Positions 6,521 through 13,657 of a DNA stretch of 13,925 bases are shown one piece after another. The stretch spans positions 1 through 13,925 of the forward strand of contig CAZDYQ010000081.1 in assembly GCA_964509685.1 (NCBI GenBank), written 5' to 3'. The position numbers were made by a program, and so were the translations under genes. The notes under the pieces were generated by a model that worked only from the letters and a program-made list of their open reading frames with translations, was not told the DNA's origin and searched no databases. Position 1 is the stretch's first letter. Every line of letters starts with the position of its first letter. Source of the DNA: JAMLIN01 sp964509685. Lineage in GTDB: Bacteria > Pseudomonadota > Gammaproteobacteria > Burkholderiales > Burkholderiaceae_E.

Positions 6521-7585
6521 ATGAAGATTGCAGTGCTGCCGGGCGACGGTATCGGACCGGAGATCACCGCCCAGGCGGTTCGGGTCCTCGAGGCGCTCGC
6601 CGCCGACGGGCTCGCCCTGGAGATCGAGACCGCGCCGGTGGGCGGCGCCGGCTATGATGCCGCGGGCGATCCGCTGCCCGCTGAGACCCTGGCCCTGTGC
6701 GAGGCCTCGGACGCCATCCTCTTCGGGGCGGTCGGCGGGCCGGCCTACGACAACCTGCCCCGGGAGCATCGCCCGGAGCAGGGCCTGCTGCGCCTGCGCA
6801 AGCACTTCGACCTGTTCGCCAACCTGCGCCCGGCGCTCGTATACCCGGAGCTGGCGCATGCGTCGTCGCTGCGGCCGGAACTGGTGGCGGGGCTCGACAT
6901 CCTGATCGTCCGGGAGCTGACCGGCGACATCTACTTCGGCCAGCCGCGCGGCATCCGCCGCACCGAATCCGGCGAGCGTGAGGGCTTCGACACGATGCGC
7001 TACACCGAGGGCGAGATCCGCCGCATTGCCAGGACGGCCTTCGAGGCCGCCCGCAAGCGCGACCGCCGGGTGTGCTCGGTGGACAAGGCCAACGTCCTGG
7101 AGACCACCCAGCTGTGGCGCGATGTCGTCACCGAAACCCATGCGGACTACCCGGACATCGCGCTTTCGCACATGTACGTGGACAATGCGGCAATGCAGCT
7201 GGTGCGCGCGCCGCGGCAGTTCGACGTCATCGTCACGGGCAACATGTTCGGCGACATCCTCTCGGACGAGGCGTCGATGCTGACCGGCTCCATCGGAATG
7301 CTGCCGAGCGCCTCGCTCAACGAGCGCGGCTTCGGCATGTACGAGCCGATCCACGGATCGGCGCCCGACATCGCCGGCCAGGACAAGGCGAACCCGCTGG
7401 CTACGATCATCTCGGCGGCCATGATGCTGCGCTACTCCCTCCACCAGGAGGCGGCCGCGCAGCGCATCGAGAAGGCCGTCGCGAAGGTCCTCGCGAGCGG
7501 CCTGCGCACGGCGGACATCGCCGCCCCGGGCGAGGCCACGGTCGGCACCGTCGCGATGGGCGACGCGGTCCTCGCCGCCCTCTGA
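6521..7585 (+). CDS. leuB: 3-isopropylmalate dehydrogenase
   Basis: LeuB oxidises and decarboxylates 3-isopropylmalate with NAD+ to give 2-oxoisocaproate, the leucine precursor. The protein has 354 residues, normal for the family. Visible landmarks are LPGDGIGPEI near the N-terminus, RELTGDIYFGQPRG with catalytic Tyr138, SVDKANVLET with Lys189, the metal-binding Asp221 (YVDNAAM), Asp245 and Asp249 (FGDILSDEASM), and the NAD-binding IHGSAPDIAGQDKANP. ATG 6521 is chosen over an upstream in-frame start at 6467 because MKIAVLPGDG is the family N-terminus and AGGA lies 7 bases before it. It completes the leuC-leuD-leuB set, and asd follows 75 bases later. Confidence 0.97.
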   Translation: MKIAVLPGDGIGPEITAQAVRVLEALAADGLALEIETAPVGGAGYDAAGDPLPAETLALCEASDAILFGAVGGPAYDNLPREHRPEQGLLRLRKHFDLFANLRPALVYPELAHASSLRPELVAGLDILIVRELTGDIYFGQPRGIRRTESGEREGFDTMRYTEGEIRRIARTAFEAARKRDRRVCSVDKANVLETTQLWRDVVTETHADYPDIALSHMYVDNAAMQLVRAPRQFDVIVTGNMFGDILSDEASMLTGSIGMLPSASLNERGFGMYEPIHGSAPDIAGQDKANPLATIISAAMMLRYSLHQEAAAQRIEKAVAKVLASGLRTADIAAPGEATVGTVAMGDAVLAAL

Positions 7586-7660
7586 CGGGCAGGGCGGGGC
7601 GAGTCACGGCAGGAACAGGGCGCCGCGGTCGAGGCGGGCCTGCAGAGCAGGAAGACGAAG

Positions 7661-8776
7661 ATGGGCATGAAACTCGGAATGGTGGGCTGGCGCGGCATGG
7701 TCGGCTCGGTGCTGATGCAGCGGATGCAGGAAGAACGGGACTTCGACGGCCTCGAGCCGACGTTCTTCAGCACCTCCAATGCCGGCGGCAAGGCGCCGCT
7801 CGGCACGACCCCGCTGGCCGACGCGAACTCGATCGACGCGCTCGCGCGGATGGACGTGATCGTCACCTGCCAGGGCGGCGACTACACCAGCGAGATCCAT
7901 CCGCGCCTGCGCGCCGCCGGCTGGAACGGCTACTGGATCGATGCCGCCTCGACGCTGCGCATGAAGGAGGACGCGGTCATCGTCCTAGATCCCCTCAATC
8001 GCGGCGTCATCGACAGGGCGCTCGAGGAGGGCCGGCGGGATTTCATCGGGGGCAACTGCACGGTCAGCCTGATGATGCTCGCGCTGAACGGCCTGTTCGC
8101 CGAGGACCTGGTCGAGTGGATCACCGCGATGACCTACCAGGCGGCCTCCGGGGCGGGGGCGCAGAACATGCGCGAGCTGATCACCCAGATGGGCCAGCTG
8201 CATGCGAGTGCGGCCGATCTCCTGGCCGACCCGAACGCCGCCATCCTGGAAATCGATCGCCGGGTTTCCGACGCCATGCGTTCGCCGGATTTCGCGACCG
8301 AGCATTTCGGGGCGCCGCTCGCCGGCAGCCTGATTCCCTGGATCGACAGGGATCTCGGGGGTGGACTCTCGCGCGAGGAGTGGAAGGGCGATGCCGAATG
8401 CAACAAGATTCTCGGCCGCCCGCCGAACGGCCCGGGACATATCCCGGTCGAGAGCATCTGCGTACGGATCGGGGCGATGCGCTCGCACAGCCAGGCGCTC
8501 ACCATCAAGCTGCGTCGCGACCTCCCGCTCCCGGAAATCGAATCATTGATTGCCAAGGGCAATGAGTGGATTCGATATATCGAAAACACGAAGGAGGCGA
8601 GCATCGCCGGCCTGTCACCCGCCGCCGTCACCGGCAAGCTCGACATCGCCGTGGGGCGCGTGCGCAAGCTGGCGATCGGTCCGGAGTACATCAGCGCCTT
8701 CACGGTTGGCGATCAGCTGCTCTGGGGCGCCGCTGAGCCGCTGCGCCGTATGCTGCGCATCCTGGCGTCGCGATAA
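7661..8776 (+). CDS. asd: Aspartate-semialdehyde dehydrogenase
   Basis: Asd reduces aspartyl-4-phosphate to aspartate semialdehyde with NADPH, the branch point to lysine, diaminopimelate, methionine and threonine. At 371 residues it is the proteobacterial type (E. coli 367). GMVGWRGMVGSVL is the nucleotide-binding loop; the active-site cysteine is Cys133 in GGNCTVSLM; the catalytic His276 is in VRIGAMRSHSQA with Arg269 just before it. ATG 7661 has GCAGGAAG about 10 bases upstream; ATG 7667 is an alternative. The ribosome site falls in a small CCTGC-AGA-GCAGG hairpin (7639-7651). One oddity is an AT-rich patch at about 8541-8590 (near 40% GC) with a 14-bp palindrome at 8571-8584. Asd beside the leu genes is a common betaproteobacterial arrangement. 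Confidence 0.97.
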   Translation: MGMKLGMVGWRGMVGSVLMQRMQEERDFDGLEPTFFSTSNAGGKAPLGTTPLADANSIDALARMDVIVTCQGGDYTSEIHPRLRAAGWNGYWIDAASTLRMKEDAVIVLDPLNRGVIDRALEEGRRDFIGGNCTVSLMMLALNGLFAEDLVEWITAMTYQAASGAGAQNMRELITQMGQLHASAADLLADPNAAILEIDRRVSDAMRSPDFATEHFGAPLAGSLIPWIDRDLGGGLSREEWKGDAECNKILGRPPNGPGHIPVESICVRIGAMRSHSQALTIKLRRDLPLPEIESLIAKGNEWIRYIENTKEASIAGLSPAAVTGKLDIAVGRVRKLAIGPEYISAFTVGDQLLWGAAEPLRRMLRILASR

Positions 8777-8783
8777 TGTGGTA

Positions 8784-8826
8784 TTCGCGAATTCGAGGGG
8801 CGGATTAGCGCGCCCGAATTCGCGAA
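8784..8826. repeat. Perfect 12-bp inverted repeat between asd and fimV
   Basis: TTCGCGAATTCG at 8784-8795 is exactly mirrored by CGAATTCGCGAA at 8815-8826, with a 19-base spacer in which GGCG (8799-8802) can also pair with CGCC (8811-8814). The repeat begins 7 bases after the asd stop. No T tract follows, so it is not a standard terminator. It may be an RNA 3' end structure or a two-site operator, since each arm holds the smaller palindromes TTCGCGAA and CGAATTCG. Confidence 0.75.
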
Positions 8827-8910
8827 CCCATCCATCGTCATCGCAGAACAACATTCGCCGAGCGCGACCGAACCTTCTGCTTTGCTTCAGCTTGCGAGGG
8901 CAAGTTACTG

Positions 8911-11900
8911 ATGTTAGCCTCAAAAGATCGAGAAGCACGTCTGGGGATAACCGTGCCGTCACGGAAAATCAAAACGAGCCAACCCCGACTCGTGCCTACA
9001 CCGGCGGCCCTCGGGGTCGCCGTTGCTTTGGCCGTTTCAGGGGGACTGTTCCTTCCACGCCACGCAGACGCAGCCGGCCTCGGACGCCTCACGGTCCAGT
9101 CGGCTCTCGGTCAGCCCCTCCAGGCTGAAGTGGAAATCACGTCCCTCACCCCGGAAGAATCGGCCTCGCTCTCGGCGAACCTGGCGCCCCCCGAAGCCTT
9201 CCGCCAGGCCGGCCTCGAATACAATCCCGCCCTCACGGGCCTCAATTTCCGCATCGACCGTCGGTCGGACGGGCGGGCCGTGGTCAGGATCTCCTCCACG
9301 CGCCCGATCAACGAGCCGTTCGTGGACCTCCTCGTCGAGCTGAACTGGGCCTCGGGCAAGTTCGCGCGGGAATACACCTTCCTGCTGGACCCGCCGGGCA
9401 TGCAGATCGGTCGCGCGAACGCCGTCGATGGCGGCGCGAGCACCGCCACGCCGGTGGCCCCGCGCGTCGCGACGGCCACGCCGACGCCCGCACCGGCTCC
9501 TGCGCCGGCGCCGCTGACCGCGGCCCAGGCGCGCGCCGCGGCCGGGCAGGGCAGCGCGCCGGCGGCCGAGGCTCCGGCCCCTGCGCCGTCGCCCGCGCCG
9601 GCGCTGCGTCCCGCGCCCGCCGCTTCCGGCCCCGCGACGGTGGAGGTCGGCCGCGGCGACACGCTGGCGAAGATCGCGGAGCAGTACCGGCCCGCGGGCG
9701 TCTCGCTCAACCAGGCGATCGTCGCGATCTACCGGGCCAATCCCGATGCCTTCTTCGGCGGCGTGCACCAGATGCGGTCGGGCGCGAGCCTGACCATCCC
9801 GTCCGAGGGCGAGATGCGCTCCCTCTCGCAGGCGGAGGTCGCCGCCGAGATGCGCGCCAGCCTGAAGGCCTTCAACGAGTATCGCAACCGTCTCGCGAGC
9901 AATGCGCGCGAGGTCGGCGGCCGCCAGGGCGGCCAGGCCGCGAGCGGCACCGTCGGCCAGGCGGCGCCCCAGGCCGAGCCCGCCGTCGCCGGCGACCAGC
10001 TCAAGCTCTCGACGGGCGGCACGGGCGCGGGCGTGGCCGGCGCGGCCACGGGCTCGCAGGGGGCGGATGCCACCGAAGCGGCCGTGGCGCGCGAAGCCGC
10101 GCTGCGCGAGGCACAGTCGCGCGTCGACGAGCTGGAGAAGAACGTCAGCGACCTGCAGCGACTGCTCGAACTGAAGAACAAGCAGCTCGCGGACCTCGAG
10201 CAGCAACTCGCCCAGGCCCGCCAGATGGGTTCGTCGGCGACCGGCACGATCGGGGCGCCCGCAGCGGGGGCCGCGACGGCCGGGCAGGCGGGATCCGGGG
10301 CTCCTTCCGCCGCCGGGGAGGCCACCCAGGCGGCCTCCGGCGATTCCGCCGGCAGCGCGATGACCGGCGAGAGCGCCGCCGCGGGCGAGGGCACCGGCAC
10401 GACGACCGCGGACGGCACCCAGGGCGCGCCGACGCCTGCCGGCGCGGATGCCGGCACGACCGCGTCCACCGCGGGTGCCCAGGAGGCGGCCGCCACGACG
10501 ACGGACGGTGCGTCCGGCACCGACGGCCAGGCGGCGCCGATGGCGGGCTCCGAGGCCCAGGCCAGAGCGGACCAGGCCCCCGCCATGCCGGCGACTCCGG
10601 CCGAGGCGCCCGCGACCGCCGCCGCGCCCGCACCGGCCCCCGCGCCGGTCCCGGCGGCGCCGGAACCCGCGCCGACCGCGGCGCCGAGTTTCCTCGACGA
10701 GCTGCGCGAGAATCCGTACGTCCTCCTGGGTGGCGGGGCGCTGATCCTGCTGGGCGGCTTCTACATGTGGTACAGCCGCCGGCGGCGCAAGTCGGCCGAG
10801 AGCTTCGAGGACAGCCTGGGCGGCACCGACGCCTTCACTGCGAACTCGCTCTTCGGCACGACCGGCGGGCAGAACGTCGATACGTCGAACAGCCTGTTCA
10901 GCACCAACATCCGCGACAGCGGCGTCGATGTGCACTCGACCGAGGTGGATCCCATCGCCGAGGCCGAGGTCTACATCGCCTACGGTCGGGAGGCGCAGGC
11001 CGAGGAGATCCTGAAGGAGGCGCTCAAGAAGCAGCCCGAGCGCCACGCGATCCGTCGCAAGCTGCTCGAGATCTACGCTGGCCGCAAGGATGTCGCCTCG
11101 TTCAACGAGCTGGCTCGCGAGATGTACGAGCAGGCCGGCGGCACGAACGAGGAATGGCCTGCCGTGGTGACGCTCGGCCTCTCGATCGATCCGGAGAATC
11201 CGCTCTATACCGGTCGGGATGTAGGCGAGTCCGGGCGCACCGGGAATGCCGGGCTCGGCGCGGCCGGTGCCGTCGCGGGCGCCGCGGGCCTGATGGAGGC
11301 CCTGGATTCCCCGCTCGGTGCGGATACCGACGAGACCGAGGCCCGGGCCGAGTCGGACGCGATCAGCGACCTCGAGTTCTCGATCCCGACCGACACGCAG
11401 GACAGCTTCACGCCGACCGCCGCGTCGGAACCGGAGCCGGCCGACGATCCGGGCCTCGACTTCTCGATCGACATCGACTCGAAGATCGGCGAATCCGACG
11501 AGACCTCGTCCTTCTCGGACGACGCGATCTCGGACATGGACCTGCCTTCGCTGGACCTCGGCGAGCCCGGGTCCCCGGCGGTGCAAGCCGCGTCGGCCCC
11601 GGCGGATGGGGGCACCGGCGAATCCGAGCTCAGCCGGGCGCTGGAGGGCCGTATCGACCTGCCTTCGCTCGATCTCGGCGACGAGAACTTCGAGACGACG
11701 AGCGCGCGCCGCACGGCGAGCGAGGTGGCCGCCGACCTGGGCGACTTCAATGTCGACATCCCGTCGCTCGAGACGCTGCGCGGTCCCGCCGATGTCGAAG
11801 CCACGGCGGTCGACCTCTCTTCGATCGGGCTCGACCTGTCCCCCGAGAACCTTTCGGGTCCGGGGGCGGGCGCCGACGCCAACCGGTGGCAGGAGATGGC

Positions 11901-12039
11901 GACCAAGCTCGACCTGGCGTCCGCCTACGAAGAGATCGGCGACAAGGAGGGCGCCCGCGAGCTGCTCGAGGAAGTGGTTCGCGGCGGCGACCTGGAACAA
12001 CAACAGAAAGCACGATCGATGCTTTCAAAGATAAATTAG
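8911..12039 (+). CDS. fimV: FimV/HubP-like polar scaffold protein with LysM domain
   Basis: A 1042-residue inner-membrane protein of the FimV/HubP family, which binds peptidoglycan, marks the cell pole and supports type IV pilus assembly. Domain order: signal peptide ending ADA near residue 54; the FimV N-terminal domain starting GLGRLTVQSALGQPL (56-70) to about 165; a Pro/Ala linker; a LysM domain (about 245-298); a coiled coil (391-438); a long Ala/Gly/Thr/Pro-rich stretch (440-590); one membrane span (about 602-622) followed by RRRRK, which puts the C-terminus in the cytoplasm; a TPR-like pair (about 681-740); an acidic segment; and the conserved C-terminal FimV helix pair (991-1041). DLPSLDLG occurs twice (877-884, 916-923) with a weaker DIPSLETL at 949. 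GTG 8953 is a serious alternative start: GGGGA lies 5 bases before it and it gives a normal signal peptide. Confidence 0.93.
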   Translation: MLASKDREARLGITVPSRKIKTSQPRLVPTPAALGVAVALAVSGGLFLPRHADAAGLGRLTVQSALGQPLQAEVEITSLTPEESASLSANLAPPEAFRQAGLEYNPALTGLNFRIDRRSDGRAVVRISSTRPINEPFVDLLVELNWASGKFAREYTFLLDPPGMQIGRANAVDGGASTATPVAPRVATATPTPAPAPAPAPLTAAQARAAAGQGSAPAAEAPAPAPSPAPALRPAPAASGPATVEVGRGDTLAKIAEQYRPAGVSLNQAIVAIYRANPDAFFGGVHQMRSGASLTIPSEGEMRSLSQAEVAAEMRASLKAFNEYRNRLASNAREVGGRQGGQAASGTVGQAAPQAEPAVAGDQLKLSTGGTGAGVAGAATGSQGADATEAAVAREAALREAQSRVDELEKNVSDLQRLLELKNKQLADLEQQLAQARQMGSSATGTIGAPAAGAATAGQAGSGAPSAAGEATQAASGDSAGSAMTGESAAAGEGTGTTTADGTQGAPTPAGADAGTTASTAGAQEAAATTTDGASGTDGQAAPMAGSEAQARADQAPAMPATPAEAPATAAAPAPAPAPVPAAPEPAPTAAPSFLDELRENPYVLLGGGALILLGGFYMWYSRRRRKSAESFEDSLGGTDAFTANSLFGTTGGQNVDTSNSLFSTNIRDSGVDVHSTEVDPIAEAEVYIAYGREAQAEEILKEALKKQPERHAIRRKLLEIYAGRKDVASFNELAREMYEQAGGTNEEWPAVVTLGLSIDPENPLYTGRDVGESGRTGNAGLGAAGAVAGAAGLMEALDSPLGADTDETEARAESDAISDLEFSIPTDTQDSFTPTAASEPEPADDPGLDFSIDIDSKIGESDETSSFSDDAISDMDLPSLDLGEPGSPAVQAASAPADGGTGESELSRALEGRIDLPSLDLGDENFETTSARRTASEVAADLGDFNVDIPSLETLRGPADVEATAVDLSSIGLDLSPENLSGPGAGADANRWQEMATKLDLASAYEEIGDKEGARELLEEVVRGGDLEQQQKARSMLSKIN

Positions 12040-12060
12040 GTCCAGCCAGGGACCTTTGCG

Positions 12061-12096
12061 CGGGGAAGCCTGGCTTCCCCGTTTTTGTTTTTGTTT
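12061..12096 (+). terminator. Intrinsic terminator after fimV
   Basis: CGGGGAAGC (12061-12069), loop CTG and GCTTCCCCG (12073-12081) form a perfect 9-bp GC-rich stem followed directly by TTTTT-G-TTTTT-G-TTT (12083-12096 or so). This is a textbook rho-independent terminator placed 21 bases after the fimV stop and 14 bases before truA. Confidence 0.88.
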
Positions 12097-12109
12097 CGGA
12101 CCGAGCCGC

Positions 12110-12982
12110 GTGCAGCGCATCGCCCTGACCCTTGCCTACGATGGCGCCCGATTCGACGGCTGGCAGACCCAGCCTTCGGGGCGGACGGTCCAGGATGCGC
12201 TCGAGTCCTCGCTGGCCGCGCTCGCCGGCCATCGGGTGCGGGTCACCTGCGCCGGGCGCACCGATGCCGGTGTCCACGCGAGCGCCCAGGTGGTGCACTT
12301 CGACACCGGGGCGCGGCGTCCGCTCCAGGCCTGGGTGCGAGGCGTCAATGCCCGGCTGCCGGACGCGGTGGCGGTGCTCGATGCGCGCCCCGTACCCGCG
12401 GATTTCCACGCCCGCTACTCGGCCGTGCGCCGGCACTACGCCTACCTGCTGCATTGCGCCCCGGTCGCCCATCCGCTGCTGGCGGGCCGTGTGGGCTGGG
12501 TGTTCCGTCCGCTGGACGTGTCGGCCATGCGCGCCGGCGCGGGCCACCTGGTGGGCGAGCACGACTTCAGCGCGTTCCGGGCGGCCGAATGCCAGGCGAA
12601 GAGCCCGGTGCGCAGGCTCGAGCGCCTGGAAATCGACCGTGTGGGCGACTTCGTGGTGCTGCGGTTCTCGGCCAACGCCTTCCTGCACCACATGGTGCGC
12701 AATATCGTGGGTGCCCTGGTGGCGGTCGGCACGGGGCGTCGACCGCCCCACTGGATAGGGGAACTGCTCGCATCGCGCGACCGGAGCCGGGGAGCCGCGA
12801 CTTTCGCGGGTTCCGGCTTGTACCTGGTCGGCGTCGATTATGATGGGGAGATCGGCGCGCATGTCGGCCGGTCCCGCGGGCTGGACGGCCTGTGGGTCCT
12901 GTCCGGTTCGCCCCCGGCGCCGGCTGCCCCGGCGCCCGGCGACCCGGCGCCGCCGCCGAGTCGAGCAGGGGATACCTCATGA
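12110..12982 (+). CDS. truA: tRNA pseudouridine(38-40) synthase
   Basis: TruA converts uridines 38, 39 and 40 in the anticodon arm of many tRNAs to pseudouridine. The 290-residue product shows RIALTLAYDGARFDGWQTQP at the N-terminus, the catalytic Asp52 in CAGRTDAGVHA, and later HHMVRNIVGALVAVG, all typical. The start is taken as GTG 12110, because the family begins right there; a TTG at 12056 would place the start inside the fimV terminator hairpin. The ribosome site is weak. Family proteins normally end soon after GLYLVGVDY; here about 45 more residues follow, ending in a Pro/Ala-rich tail (PPAPAAPAPGDPAPPPSR), longer than usual. Its TGA overlaps the trpF ATG (ATGA). I see no promoter between the terminator and the start. 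Confidence 0.94.
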   Translation: MQRIALTLAYDGARFDGWQTQPSGRTVQDALESSLAALAGHRVRVTCAGRTDAGVHASAQVVHFDTGARRPLQAWVRGVNARLPDAVAVLDARPVPADFHARYSAVRRHYAYLLHCAPVAHPLLAGRVGWVFRPLDVSAMRAGAGHLVGEHDFSAFRAAECQAKSPVRRLERLEIDRVGDFVVLRFSANAFLHHMVRNIVGALVAVGTGRRPPHWIGELLASRDRSRGAATFAGSGLYLVGVDYDGEIGAHVGRSRGLDGLWVLSGSPPAPAAPAPGDPAPPPSRAGDTS

Positions 12983-13629
12983 GGACCAGGATCAAGTTCT
13001 GCGGACTGGTGCGGGCGGTCGATGTCGAGGCCGCCGTGTCCCTCGGCGCCGATCTCGTCGGATTCGTCTTCTATCCGCGCAGCCCCCGGGTGGTCGATGT
13101 CCAGACCGCGGCCATGCTGCGGGCCCGCCTGCCGTCCTATGTGGCCGCGGTGGGGCTCTTCGTCAACGAGGTCCCGTCGCGCGTCGCGCAGATCGCCTTC
13201 GCGGCGCGGCTCGACCTGCTGCAGTTCCATGGCGACGAGTCGCCCGCGGTGTGCGCCGAGGCCGCACGCCGTGCCGGGCTGCCGTGGTGGCGCGCGCACC
13301 GGGTGGGGGATGGCTCGGGTTTGCTAGAATCGCTCGCCAGCTACCGGGATGCCGAGGCCGCGCTGCTCGATGCCGATTCGGCGGCATACGGCGGCAGCGG
13401 CGAGTCGTTCGACTGGGCGGTCGTTCCCTCCGGTTACGACCGGCCGATCGTACTGGCGGGCGGCCTGACACCGGAGAACGTGGGCGCCGGCATCGAGCGG
13501 GTCTCGCCGATGGCGGTGGACGTCTCCAGCGGCATCCAGGGCGACGATCCCCGGACCAAGGATCCCGAGAAGATGGCGCGGTTCGTCGCCGCGGTGATGC
13601 AGGCCGATGCCAGGCGGGCGGCCCGATGA
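12979..13629 (+). CDS. trpF: Phosphoribosylanthranilate isomerase
   Basis: TrpF catalyses the Amadori rearrangement of phosphoribosylanthranilate in tryptophan synthesis, as a TIM barrel in the cytoplasm. At 216 residues it is standard for the single-domain enzyme. The N-terminal RIKFCGL carries the catalytic base Cys8; LLDAD contains Asp131, the likely general acid; LQFHGDES, YGGSGESFDW and LAGGLTPENV are family motifs, and DVSSGI binds phosphate. The residue after CGL is Val, where Thr is usual. ATG 12979 is chosen because the family starts there, AGGGG precedes it by about 8 bases, and it overlaps the truA stop. The codons TTG CTA GAA at 13321-13329 are AT-rich for this genome and form an extended -10 promoter match. 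The stop overlaps a tiny ORF that leads into trpB. Confidence 0.96.
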   Translation: MRTRIKFCGLVRAVDVEAAVSLGADLVGFVFYPRSPRVVDVQTAAMLRARLPSYVAAVGLFVNEVPSRVAQIAFAARLDLLQFHGDESPAVCAEAARRAGLPWWRAHRVGDGSGLLESLASYRDAEAALLDADSAAYGGSGESFDWAVVPSGYDRPIVLAGGLTPENVGAGIERVSPMAVDVSSGIQGDDPRTKDPEKMARFVAAVMQADARRAAR

Positions 13630-13657
13630 CGGAGCGCCCGACGCAACGCAGGAATTG

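Noticed and set aside
5528..7444. A 638-codon minus-strand open frame opposite leuD and leuB
   Set aside because: Low-complexity translation rich in Arg, Ala, Val and Asp, lying opposite two well-conserved genes; a coding shadow.
8772..8777. GATAAT at the asd stop as a fimV promoter
   Set aside because: No -35 match 16-18 bases upstream and no TGn extension; the AT content comes from the stop codon.
9481..10680. Possible DNA repeats in the Ala/Pro/Gly-rich part of fimV
   Set aside because: The similarity is protein-level low complexity in GC-rich codons; I see no regular repeat unit at the DNA level.
9037..12003. A 988-codon open frame on the minus strand opposite fimV
   Set aside because: It is an Arg/Gly-rich shadow produced by GC-biased third positions of fimV; it has no recognisable domain, while the + strand shows a full FimV domain order.
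12056..12109. An earlier TTG start for truA
   Set aside because: It would translate through the fimV terminator hairpin and its T tract, and adds residues absent from the TruA family; GTG 12110 fits the family N-terminus.
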